Below, piece after piece: positions 24,909-35,992 of a stretch of 64,000 bases of DNA. The position numbers and the translations under genes were made by a program. Each line of letters starts with the position of its first letter. Position 1 is the first letter of the stretch. Where the stretch lies: positions 558,001-622,000 of the forward strand of contig JAIXMP010000013.1 of NCBI GenBank assembly GCA_025677815.1, written 5' to 3'. A model generated the notes under the pieces. It worked only from the letters and a program-made list of their open reading frames with translations, was not told the DNA's origin and made no database searches. Origin of the DNA: Phascolomyces articulosus. Its lineage: Eukaryota; Mucoromycota; Mucoromycetes; Mucorales; Lichtheimiaceae.

Positions 24909-26774
24909 TTCACTTGAGATTTTGGTATATAGATCGATAAAAGAAAAAATGTGTTGGGTAAAAAAAAAAATTCTTGTTTTGGGGAAAAGAAGAAAAGAGA
25001 AGAAGAAGAAGAAAAATTAGGAACAAAAAAAAAAAAAAAATACAAGAAATATAGCTTACCCAAAAAAAACTCCTTATTTGGGTTTTCTGACATTGAGTTA
25101 GTCATAATACTCAGATTCAAGTCTGAGTGTATGTGTGTGTGTGTGTGTTCCGCAGTCATCGGTTTTTCCTTCGTTCCGGATAAGATATATTCTTTGGGTA
25201 GATAGATAATCATAAAATAGATTAATAATTCACAGTTATTATTGAAAAACATGGGTTAATCCATTTTATTATTGTACTTCCCCCAATTGAAACTTAAAAT
25301 TTGGATTATCAAAAAGTTTGTTATTCATGCGTCGACTAAAATAAGTGATTTTCAACCAAATGATATTATTTCTTCATTTTGATCTGAACAAATTTAGGTC
25401 TAGTTTCTCACGGCCAAATCATTCTGGTTGTTGCGCACGCCATAGGTTGTCCACATCATGCGACAAAAAAAATTATTCCATTTTATCCTTTTTTTTTGCA
25501 AATTATTATTATTATAATTATCATTATTACAAATACTTGATATCGTACTATTCTTCTTTTTCTTAATAAGGAATATTCAGTCATATCACAATAACAATTG
25601 AAAAAAATGGATCATTTTGACGTTGAAACCCCTTACACAATTCTAAAACCATAGTTTTGGTTCATTTTTCGAGTATTTTTTTTTTGTATGAAAAAATTGT
25701 TTTCAGGTGTTAATAAATTCATGCGCTTTTTTTTATCCATTTACCCGTGCGAAAAATATTCTGTGATCATCCTCATGGTTTATGGTGATAAGATCTATTC
25801 TTTTTTTTTAGTGAAACCTACCCTCGAAATATAATTTTCTTCCAGAAGCAAAAATCTTTTCGTGAAACCGATCATAAGTAGAATCCTTTTCACTTTATGA
25901 TAGACCAGGGGGAACATATTATTTTCATTGGTTGTAATAAGGGTCGAGAATAGTCCATTTGATGGTGTTGAGTAAGTGTGTAGTCGAAATTTATATCCAT
26001 TAAAATAAAAACATGCACCAACCATGATGAATGGTATCGTTCAACTAATCATTACTATTTATATTTCCTATTTAGTGACACTATTCTTTGTTGCATTGAT
26101 AAACAACATATGATGCTGATGGTGTGATAAATGAATAAACTTGTTCAAGTGAACAAAATGCTGCATGCATGTCTAACATGAACCAATGATAAATTTATCC
26201 CAAAAAAAAAGAGTAATGCAAGAAGTATAAACACAAAAAAAAAAAAAAGAGACAAAAAATTTTAAGAATTGCTCTATGTGAAACAACATATAAAACATTT
26301 TAAGTTTTTAATATATCCTTTATATATAAATCCCACCCGCTCTCTTTTGTTACTTGGAGCTGATGAAATATGGTGCCATCGTCCACTTTAACAAACATAT
26401 AATTTTTATCAACATTATTAGGATACTTAGCAGAATTACTTCTTGTTTAAATGGTACAAGGATGTTTTCTAAGGTACATCGATAAAGGATGCGATCATGA
26501 AAAGCAAAGCAAAACTGACTATTCTTTAATCAAAAAAGAAAATGATCCCAATCCAAAATATACACATCCATGGATGATAAAAATAATGGCTCTCTTTATT
26601 TGAGCATCTTATTGTCGCCATCTATAAACTGACCACTGATCGTTTCAAGACATACTCTTTTTTTTTCATTGGTATTTTCCCCCTTGGTGAGATAAAAGAA
26701 AAAGGAAGAGTTTGACTGTAGTACCAAAGAACAGTTTTGGTCTTATGAAATGTTGGAAACAGTGTAATCAGCAG
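24909..26774. other. Promoter side of the MATE gene and intergenic DNA
   Basis: The 350 bp beyond 24908 form the MATE gene upstream region (poly-A/GA tracts and a GT microsatellite at about 25131-25148). The rest is AT-rich with no believable gene; short open frames here lack codon bias and splice context. Confidence 0.4.
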
Positions 26775-27975
26775 AGTCATGCCGAAAGTGCCAATACAAA
26801 TCCAGCTACACATTATATTTAATGCAGCTGATATTTTCAGGTACTCCCACACCTTTCACACATTCATGACACATATTCGAGACACATATTCAAGACCCAT
26901 GTTCAAGACACACGCTCAGAACGCGCATTATATACATACGATCTATTACTACACGTACTTTATATACTCTCCCGAGGAACTTTATAAGAATGATATATAA
27001 AGTGTTTTGACAACGCCCGTGTCGTACCTTTACCAATTTTTATAAATCCATCCTGCCATCAAGACAACTGATCTGCCAACAACAACAATAGATACAAGCT
27101 AATTTTTTGATTTCAAATAAATTCAAAAAATAGTAGCAGAATGGACCAATTATCAATTCGACGTCTGGAAGAAAAATTACCCATGAAGCAAGTCAAAAGC
27201 AAAATTGAAAATGAATGTCCTTGAAATAGCAAGTAAGTTTGTTCAAAGGGATAACCAAAGTCTTAAAAACAAGCACTTATTAATGCCATGTTTTATTCCG
27301 TAAGATTAGTATATCATTATTCTCTTAGTATTCAGTCTCGTCAATATACAAATACATTAATATGTTCTAGCAATAAATAAACCCAATCATAATAGACAAT
27401 GAAACGTATAAATGAAGCTATGACTCACGTTACGCATTTTTTCTATTGTTTTATAGAAGTCAATAAAGATAGATACTCAACTCATTGCTAATAATAATAA
27501 CATTTATCCAGAAAAATACAATAATAAACAGGGAAAAAAATATCAGATCTTTCCGTGAATCATCCACAAAAAAAAAGCGAATATTATGTCATTAAAGAAT
27601 AGGAAGAATTGGATCGTGCTAATGATGATGAAGTGTCTTTGTACAATGACCACCACTCCACCGATCCGCAAGAATCTGGTGGTCAAAAACCCGATGGCGC
27701 AGCTTTGGCACCTAATTCATTGTTAACAGACGATATCAATCTGTTAATATTATGTCATCATTTACACATAGGATTGTTCAGTCAAATTTCAGCCCCAGAA
27801 ACTCAACGATGTTGGAACAATGCTTGTAAGTAGAAAATAGATAAAGTAAATTGGAGGATGATTAATTGTATTAGATGATGTATGTGATAATTTAATGTCA
27901 TGTTAGTGTTGATTATATGGTATATGTAAGTGTATGTTTGCGGGTTAATCAATTGACCAATTGCTCGACATTTCC
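26775..27975 (+). pseudogene. Decayed acidic-protein gene, tandem copy A
   Basis: This ~1.2-kb unit is clearly related along its whole length to 28040-29380. Both copies share landmarks in the same order: ATTCAAAAA before a CAATT-TTAA block, ATTCTCTT-GTATT, ACTCACGTTAC-CATTTTT ending in a TATAG acceptor-like site, CTTTCCGT-ATCA, an acidic coding stretch, GATATCAATCTG, and TTGGAGGATG-TTAA at the end. The coding stretch of this copy reads SEYYVIKE, a stop, then EELDRANDDEVSLYNDHHST and on to about 27833. The stop and lost start show it is dead or dying. No family was recognised. Confidence 0.55.
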
Positions 27976-28039
27976 CTTTTTTTGTATCTTTCAAATTATT
28001 ATGCAATTCCAAAAGAGAAGGTCATTTGTTTGGATGCAT

Positions 28040-29380
28040 CTGTTGATATAAGTATGGGAAGGATTTTAATTCAAATAATATTTCTTGGGATTTCAAATAT
28101 ATCAGGACATGGATGCAATTGTTTTGACAAACACAAGTCATTCGACACACACAAATACAATTGCACAACCTATAATCTATATCTAATGGATTTACTCAAA
28201 TAATATCAAAACGAAACACAATGGTGCTTTGACAATACGCACATTTTATCATTAGCGATTTTTGTGAATCAATTTGGCTATCAAGACAAAAGGTCTGTCA
28301 ATAATAGATAGCCTACAAACAGATATTGATCTCGAACAAATTCAAAAATTCCGGTTTACGAGATCAATTGTTAAACAAATTTGACATTTGGAAAAAAAAA
28401 AAAGCTCGTATGAAATCGACTTTTGAAGAGATAAAGCCATCAAAAAGAAAAGCAAAAAAGTACGAGTAAAATTAAAAATTGACGGCCTTGGAACAACAAG
28501 CAAGCACGTACAATTGGAAACCAAAATCTCAAACGGATACACTCTCAGATGATTCCTTATTCATGTAAATCAAATATATATACTTATTCTCTTGGTATTT
28601 TTGTCTCTTCAGCATATGATTTATATAAATATATCTTAATGATAAATAAACCGAAGCATTATAGGAATAAACGTACCAAAGCAACAAATAGTCAATTTCA
28701 ATAAGAAAGAAAGGAAAATGGCGATGTGGTACTGTTTTCAAAAAACGTATGGTTGTCAAATGTAACCATTACTCACGTTACTCATTTTTATTATCTATAG
28801 AGAATCAGTGATATGATACTCAGTCTGTTGGTGGTGATGAGGTTCATGAAGAAGAACACAACGCCCAAGAATTCTAATTTGATGACAACAGGGAACAAGA
28901 ATCAAAATCTGATCTTTCCGTATATCACCATTCACAAAGAAAAGGTGAATACTTCATCGTGGAAGAAATAAATGGATTAGATGATGAAGAAATGTCTTTT
29001 ATAAGTGATAATGAAGAAGAAGATGAAGTGCCTATTCACGGTGACCATCCTCCTGATCAGCAAGACCCAAGCGTTTCAAATATCCAACGTCGCAGCTTTG
29101 CTGCCCAATATCTACTGGTTAATAAACGATATCAATCTGCAAGTGGGATGCTATTTGTACATCGATGACTGAACAGCAAGGTCTTAACCCCGAAAGCTTG
29201 TCGATTTTGGGATGTTGTTCGTAAAATAGATAGAGTATATTTGGAGGATGGTTAAGTGTGAGTGATGATAATTGTGTTTATTAATTACTATGCTGGCGTT
29301 TATTAATTATATATATGTAGGGTCATGAGAAATATATACGTGTTTGCGGAATCGATTAATTCCTCGATTACTCGCCACTC
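28040..29380 (+). pseudogene. Decayed acidic-protein gene, tandem copy B
   Basis: This is the second copy of the 26775-27975 unit, with a ~70-bp extra piece near 28675-28745. Downstream of a TATAG splice-like site (about 28799) it reads for over 120 codons with just two stops: YDTQSVGGDEVHEEEHNAQEF, stop, then FDDNREQESKSDLSVYHHSQ, GEYFIVEEINGLDDEEMSF and an acidic tail, ending at 29168. The (S/G)EY(Y/F) motif and DDE(V/E) stretch are shared with copy A. The composition suggests a soluble, acidic, probably nuclear protein. Function is unknown, and I see no live parent copy in this window. Confidence 0.55.
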
Positions 29381-30633
29381 CAAACGTTTTGATGAAAATC
29401 GGGTAATCATTAGTAGCTTAAAAATATTTGATGAATTATCAATGTGCAAAGTTTCTTGCACACCAATAATTAGGGTGATAGGTATTACTGTAATTTCATG
29501 GGTTCGGGCATTGACTGTTTTGTGTGCTATTTCTTTTGTCCCAAAAAGATATTATTTATTGGCTTTCTCTTCATTATTTGAAGGCTGATTTTATTCATTA
29601 GATACATTGGAAATGTTTTTATTAAAAACTTTTTGTGCTTAGAATTCACATATATTGCTTACTCGCACAATTTGTCGCCTCATGATTAAAATTTGTAATA
29701 ATATACGCCGAAGGAGACGATGTTGAAGAATTAAAAATAGACCAAAGCAATATTCGTATATATCCTTTCTTTATATCTAATTGATGCATGTAAAACAGTA
29801 AGTATATTCATATACAGAAACGTTCAGGGTAGATCACAATAAAAGTGTTTCAAGTATTCTTTTTTCGCACAACTGCTATATATGAGCACAGCAAAAATAA
29901 CGCGTCAGTCTTTTATATATTATTGAAGTTGAGAAGAATTGTCCATAATCCATGAAATACTTATGAGGTGTTGTTTTTTTTCTTTAAAAGTGAAAGTTTT
30001 CAATTTATCAATGCTTTCGTTAGAATTCTGGCTACTAGCTACTGCTTAATTAAAGATATTATAGAAAATATTCTATACTACTGTTGCTTACTTCAAGCGA
30101 CCAAAGGCAAGTCAATAACTTTAGAAAACTTTCATTGGATGCAACAAGAGGGGGAATATCAATTACCAACTATTTAAAGTTCTCCAACCAGGAATTCCAT
30201 GAATGTTTGTATTGGTTCATCTTTATCATTAAGTACCCGTTCTATGAAGGATGTTCAGTTGTTCTCATTTGAGTAGGCACATCATTTTTTAAAGCCTTGT
30301 CGTTTTCCTATTGCATGGTGTTATAATAATGATGTGACCTGTTTTTCTTTATAGTTATTATAGTGAATTCTGTTAATAGTATCTATAACTCTAAATAAGA
30401 TACCATATATTTCTTACTGATAATAAATGTTCTCTGTATTTATTATTTATTTTAACTCATTCAATGTCTGTGCTCACAAACAATCCTTTTAAGTATTTTA
30501 TAGACTGTGGCGCAGTAACACTAATACATTTATTGTTTAATTTTTTTCTCAGGTTTCTTTTTCTCTTTCTTGTGTGTTTCTTCTTTTATTATTTTTATCA
30601 TCCAACAAGACACATTAAAGAAAACAAGGAAAA
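29381..30633. other. Intergenic region and F-box gene promoter
   Basis: No gene is supported. A short open stretch near 30060-30270 has some protein character in two overlapping frames but no start, introns or motifs. The last 80 bp is a TTTCTT-rich leader for the gene at 30634. Confidence 0.4.
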
Positions 30634-32523
30634 ATGACAAATTCTTCAACTAATTATGGTCATGCTAGTGGGGATGATGTTACGACACCACCTAAACAAG
30701 ATAAAGGCAACATGCAGATGGTTAATACTTTAACTACAGATCTAGTCTATCAAATTTTTGGTTACCTTTCAAGTCGAGACTTATTACGCTTGGGTATAAC
30801 ATGCAAAGATTGGTGTGAACTAGTACTCGATTGGCCACCTTTTTGGAAAATATTGGATAAAGAACTCAAGTTGAACCCAGCTCTTCATGAGTATGTCATA
30901 AACATACTGCGGCATCAAGAAACTGTTCATTTAATTGAAACACCTGCTGTTCCACAATTCGCAAAAGAATATTGGTTATTGCTGGTGGAAATGCTGCAAC
31001 GTGACACAACAATTCTTGGTAAGTCATTTTTCCTAATCTACCTATTTTTTTTTCTTTTAACAAAATCCGATCTATTTATTTCATCCTATATACCATTCTT
31101 TATATGAATATTCATGATATGATATTATATAGAATTTAATGAATTCGAGTTTAATGAGCAAGGATCCAAAGATACAAGTCAAGGTCTTCAACCAGTTTTG
31201 AAATCAGCTGGATCCAGTTTGAAAAAGATAGTATTCAAAAACTGTGAAGATGTACCCTATCAAGACTTGTTATTGGGGGACTGGCTCGTGCCATGTACAA
31301 ACCTTAATCAACTCTCGTTGCCAAGAAGTTGGCCATGGCCAGAGAAAAAAAGACATACTGACGCATCATTATTATCAACATGGAGAGAACCAGACTATGC
31401 AGTATCTTTTATATCATTGATCCATCTTCAACTCTCCATCAGTCCATCATTGGTCCATTTAGTGCCGACAATATTAAGACGTTCTCCCAATTTGGAATCA
31501 CTTGCACTTGATTCTGATGATTATTATTGTCTATCCAATACCACCATCACCACTTCTACCGGCGCAGAAACAAAAAACATCGACCATGGTAACATTCTTC
31601 AGATTGTTTATGAAGCATGTCCCAACCTGCAATGGATGTCCTTGGTACCTTGTGCATCAGCACGTACCACGTTCTATGAAGATACTCTGGATAATGAAGA
31701 TTATTCTGACTACGGACTTTATGGATTATCCCTTTGTGGCAAATATCTCCAACTCAGCAACCCAAAAGATATTTACCCATTATTGAAAAAGAATCACAGT
31801 ACTTTGCGATCGTTGCATCTGGTATATGATGGATCACCTTTGTTTTGGTATACACTTTATTATCTTGGTCAACTGGGTGTGCCAAAACTACGAGAATTAT
31901 CACTCAACACATTGGATGGAGCTGGTTTCCATACAAGTCGTTGCAGCACCACATTGGCACTCTCTCCGGAGGAAGCTGATAAGAATGGTGGCAATAGGAC
32001 TTTATCTTTCGAACAAGTGTTTTTGCAACTGATCAAACGAGCACCACCCCTTCAAAGTATGCATTTCGATGCCGATGGTGGAAACATACCCCCTGAACTT
32101 CGTGTCACTGAAGCCATGTTTGCTGGATTAGCAAAAAGACAAAGTCAATCTCGACTTTTGCGTCTTACTGCCATGCATTGCTGTCAACCCGGTTCGCTTA
32201 CTCAGTTTTCTCGGACACCAAGTACACGTATCGAACAATTAACCTGTGATTGTAATGCTTTCAAGAATAGTGATGATCTTCGTCAACTATTGAAAAAGGC
32301 GCAGAAACTTTGGGCTTTCCAGACACTACATGTCTCCAGCGATCAACTATATGATCCATTGTTTGATCCTGCTCGAATGACAATTCGTTTACGTTCGTTT
32401 TTTGATGGTAGTGATAGAAATGATGATTGTGATTGTGTCCGTCAAAAGATATTCACACCCCAGGAACGTTCCATTGTAAAACAAATACTTAATCTTCGAG
32501 ATCCAAATTATGCTTCGCTGTAA
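30634..32523 (+). CDS. F-box protein with leucine-rich-type repeats
   Basis: Two exons (30634-31018 and 31133-32523) encode 591 residues. An F-box lies at about residues 32-80 (VNTLTTDLVYQIFGYLSSRD, LLRLGITCKDW, then WPPFWK). After it come irregular leucine-rich repeats: LKKIVFKNCEDVPYQDLL, LNQLSLPRSW, IHLQLSIS, LESLALDSDD, LRSLHLVYDG and LRELSLNTLDG. This build is that of SCF ubiquitin-ligase substrate receptors, where the F-box binds Skp1 and the repeats hold the target. Such genes form large, fast-changing families in Mucoromycota, so the target is unknown. The start ATG is at AAAAATGAC after a pyrimidine leader. The next gene starts only 275 bp downstream in the same direction. Confidence 0.88.
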
Positions 32524-32798
32524 AATTTTTTAGAACGATGTAATATGTATAATAATATAATAAAAAAAACACATGTTGATGATTATTATCATTATCTACT
32601 AAATTTTAAATTGCTACATTGACCATTGGCATTTTACTTATATATAAATAGGGTGTGATGATTGAAGGGGTGTTTGCATAAATAATCTCTCCCTTTATTT
32701 TTTTTTCTGACACCAAATTTCGCTGTTAACCTTGCAAAGCTCAGCTACTTATTTCCTATTTACGTTTACACCTTATTTCTCAACAGAAAATTAAAACA

Positions 32799-33519
32799 AT
32801 GCAAACCGATCAATCTCAAAATTTAACACAGCTTGTCGATGGTCTTTCTAAACAATTGCACAATTGTCTAGAAAAAATATTGGTTGATCCTTCACAAAGT
32901 AGAGATGAAGTGGACGATTCAAAATGTATTATATTTCTGTTCTTCCTTTTTGAATCGCGTTTTACTTGTATGGAAATAACGAAACGCGTTCTTGATATTA
33001 ACAATATGTATATGTATATGTATATAGCTTTGGATGGCCAATTACTCGAATTAAAAGCAACAGTCTTGAATTTGGAAAGAAACTTCAAAGAGATTCGACT
33101 TCAAGCTTTAAGTGATCGTAAATTGGCTGTACAAGAGGTAAAACAAAAGAAAAAAAAATAGAATTCTTTTATATAAAACAAAAAGTTATGATCATCTTCT
33201 ATCATTTGTTGATTCGTCCTATCCGAATTATTTCATATAGTCAGTGGAACTATTAAAACGGGATATTGAACTAAAAAAATCAACCATCAAGAAATATTCT
33301 TCAAAATTGGAACAATGGGATCAAGCATTACCCATTTTAGAAGAAAAGAGTCGTCAGGTATTGAAACATCGTACGGATGGAAAAGATTTTGATGAACCTG
33401 TTCAACATAAATATTTGGAGAAAAAGAAAAAACAACAACAGCAGCAATCACAGCAACCACCGGCGGATGATGAAGAAGAAGATGACGATGACGAAGATGC
33501 AGAATTTGAAGAAGTTTAA
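32799..33519 (+). CDS. Mediator subunit 28-like coiled-coil protein
   Basis: Three exons (32799-32925, 33028-33137, 33241-33519) encode 171 residues. The middle is helical coiled coil; the segment SVELLKRDIELKKSTIKKYS followed by KLEQWDQALPILEEK has the spacing of the Med28 core (E-V-L...K...I-K...KL..W...L). Med28 sits in the head/upper part of Mediator and links it to RNA polymerase II regulation. The C terminus is a lysine/glutamine run followed by a very acidic tail (DDEEEDDDDEDAEFEEV). Other small coiled-coil proteins could look alike, so the assignment is moderate. It converges on TRM10, with only 140 bp between the two stop codons. Confidence 0.6.
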
Positions 33520-33659
33520 AAATATATTATTATATATCTCTTTTCTTTTTATTGTATATGTACAAGGATGATTTATGCTATTATTACATTGATTATTATA
33601 GTTTGCATTTTTTTTTTTGAATGGTATGATTTGCTTCCCATTTTATCCTCTTCCATCAG

Positions 33660-35117
33660 TTATTCCTCGTTCTTCTTGTTATCATCTTTGTTTTCTTCTA
33701 TATTCTCCTTCTTTTGTTCATCTTCGTTTGTAATGACATCGTCTTCTTCCTTGGTAGCAGTTGAAATAGTAGTAGCTTCCCCTTCTTTTTTATCATCCTC
33801 ATCCTTAGTAGTGGTAGTATCTTCTTCCTCTTCCTCTTCTTCTCCAATCAATTTGCTATCTTTAAGCTTTCTTCCAGGGATGATTTCCAAAAATGCCTTT
33901 TCCCAATCACGCGTTTCAAGCCACTTGATCATGATTTCATAAACTATTTATATTTCATTCTATTAGAAAAAAAAACAGAACAAAAACCTAAAAAAAAGGA
34001 AAATAATACCAAAAACCCTCTCTTTTTTCAACTTATTCTTTGATACCCACCATGATTTACAGTTAATACTTTACGACTTGCCATTTGTAAATATTCACCA
34101 ATGGGAAGAGCAGCTGTAGCAATACCTTGATCTGTTGCTTTCTTTTGACATAATCCCTAATATAATTATCTTATCATTAGTCTATTTCATTTTTGTAAAA
34201 ACAAATTCAACAGCCACATATAAAATAAATAAATAATACACAAGCTGGTTATATATATATTTCGTCGATCTCTGCATCAACATTCTTTACTAAATAAAGT
34301 ACACTAAAAATAAGTACTGCTTATTTACCTTGTGCCTATTTTTATCTACAATACCACCAATAATATAAACTTTGTCATCTTCAAGTTCCCGAACCACATT
34401 ATCCGAATCAGCCGATAAATACACAAGTTTGGAAGTATCAAACTTTTCCAGATAAGGTTCAGTTGAAAATTCAATATTTTTCCAGTTGGTAAAAGTAGGT
34501 GTCTTTTTCTCAAAAGCATGTTTTAATGCATCATCGAATGATGTGACTGTAATTTGCATTGGATGTAAACCGGCTCGATTGGCGCTATGACAACGAACTA
34601 GTTGTGCCTGTAGTGATTTGACTTCCTGTATATATATATAAATATAAATACCTTTTATGGATTAAAAATAATTCTGTCCATATATGTATAGTATATAGAA
34701 AGAGAAGTTTAAAAGGATGCTTAGCAAATATTTTTATTATATTACCGTATCATGCATATAGGAAGTAAAAGAACAATCCACGACTACGCGAACTGGACTT
34801 GGTTCAATTTCTGTACGTGCTCGTTTGGGTGGTGGAGGTGGAATAACACCTTCTTGAATAAGTTTACGTCGCTCAGCACTTTTCCTTTTCTTTTTCTCCT
34901 TTTGGAACTTATTACGTTGATCGCGTGTTGCATTCCATACTTCGTCTTTCAATAATCGTTTCAAAGCATTCTTGGATAAACCTTGATATTTTGGATCGGT
35001 AATGTCATAAGTAATTCCTTGGTAAGTTCGAATGTTGGAATTGTTATTGGCTTCGCCTATAGAAGGCGCAGTCGCATTAGTAGTTTCGGAATCCACTTTT
35101 TGATCTGGTTCAGCCAT
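33660..35117 (-). CDS. TRM10: tRNA (guanine-N1-)-methyltransferase, Trm10 family
   Basis: Four minus-strand exons (35117-34746, 34625-34329, 34156-34051, 33943-33660) encode 352 residues. Trm10 methylates N1 of guanine 9 in tRNAs with SAM. The N terminus is a hydrophilic, lysine-rich RNA-binding region ([19 protein letters not shown]); the SPOUT methyltransferase core follows: [52 protein letters not shown], then [31 protein letters not shown], with Asp-Lys-Asn-Arg, and LTVNHV are hallmark motifs. The C-terminal ~50 residues are an acidic Glu/Asp tail instead of a domain. It lies head to head with the PPxY membrane protein at 35352. Confidence 0.94.
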
Positions 35118-35351
35118 GCTTTCTCACCAGGCAATGCAAAAACTTTTTTGTTGTTGTTGTGGTTTGTTGGCAGAATCAAGCAAGACAGAATTAAAAACGG
35201 ACTTTGAAAATCATTTCTCTATATCTTTTTTGGAAAAAGTTGAGTGAGTACAAAAGCATCAATGCTCCATCTCAATTTGGAGGTTTCTTTTTTTCTTTTT
35301 CTTCTTATTTTTTCACCAAAACTTTTTTATTTTAACAACTCACATTCAACA
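35118..35351. promoter_or_regulatory. Shared divergent promoter, TRM10 / PPxY membrane protein
   Basis: Only 234 bp separate the ATG of TRM10 (minus) from the ATG at 35352 (plus). A pyrimidine tract (about 35283-35335) leads into the plus-strand ATG, and a short CA/AAC-rich tract marks the TRM10 side. Confidence 0.5.
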
Positions 35352-35992
35352 ATGTCTGTGATTGCCTTCAACATTCTTTGGGTCCTTTGTGTTTTATTAT
35401 TATTACTAGCCCTCTTTTTAGCCATTAGACGAAGACGTTTAGCTGCTCGACAAGGTAATAAAAAAATTCATACAACCGTAACACACACACACACACGTAA
35501 CAAAAGACAAACGTTTTTTTTTTTTTTTCGATAAAACATGAAACTTAACTATATCTTTTATTCTCATCATTAGCTGCTCAAGCTAATCAAGCATATCAAT
35601 ATCGTCAACAAACCCAATCAGGTCCGGGTGTACGAATTTATATGCCTTCGTATTATGAATTCCAAGCAGCACAAGCACAATATGGACAACATGGAGCAGG
35701 AAGTTCATCATCGAATGATCCAGAAAGTGGTATTCATCCACCACCACCCACTTATAAACCAGATGAAGTAGAGTTACCACCTCCTTCGTATCAAGATTAT
35801 CGTAAAGATCCTCGAATTCAAGCAATTTCAATGACTTCACCTTCTGGTATACCAACATCAACGATCGCGACCCCACCAGCTCCACCACCTTCAACAACCC
35901 CTCCTCCTGAACAAGAAGGATCACCATCATCTGAATATCGACGATCACAGCCACATCAACAACAACCATCGACAACAAATAATACATCATAA
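35352..35992 (+). CDS. Small single-span membrane protein with PPxY motifs
   Basis: Two exons (35352-35454 and 35574-35992) encode 173 residues. Residues ~4-25 form one transmembrane span (IAFNILWVLCVLLLLLALFL), directly followed by a basic stop-transfer patch RRRRLAAR. The rest is a soluble tail rich in Gln, Pro and Ser with PY motifs PPPTY and PPPSY, the docking sites for Nedd4/Rsp5 ubiquitin ligases. This resembles yeast Rcr1/Rcr2-type or other Rsp5-adaptor membrane proteins, which direct ubiquitination of membrane cargo. An in-frame upstream start (35244) would add 36 residues with another hydrophobic stretch; I prefer 35352 because it follows the C/T leader and has AACAATG context. No catalytic domain is seen. 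Confidence 0.75.

Noticed and set aside
24698..25252. 184-codon minus-strand frame overlapping the MATE start
   Set aside because: Mostly low-complexity F/L/S reading through poly-T tracts; it overlaps the real first exon in another frame.
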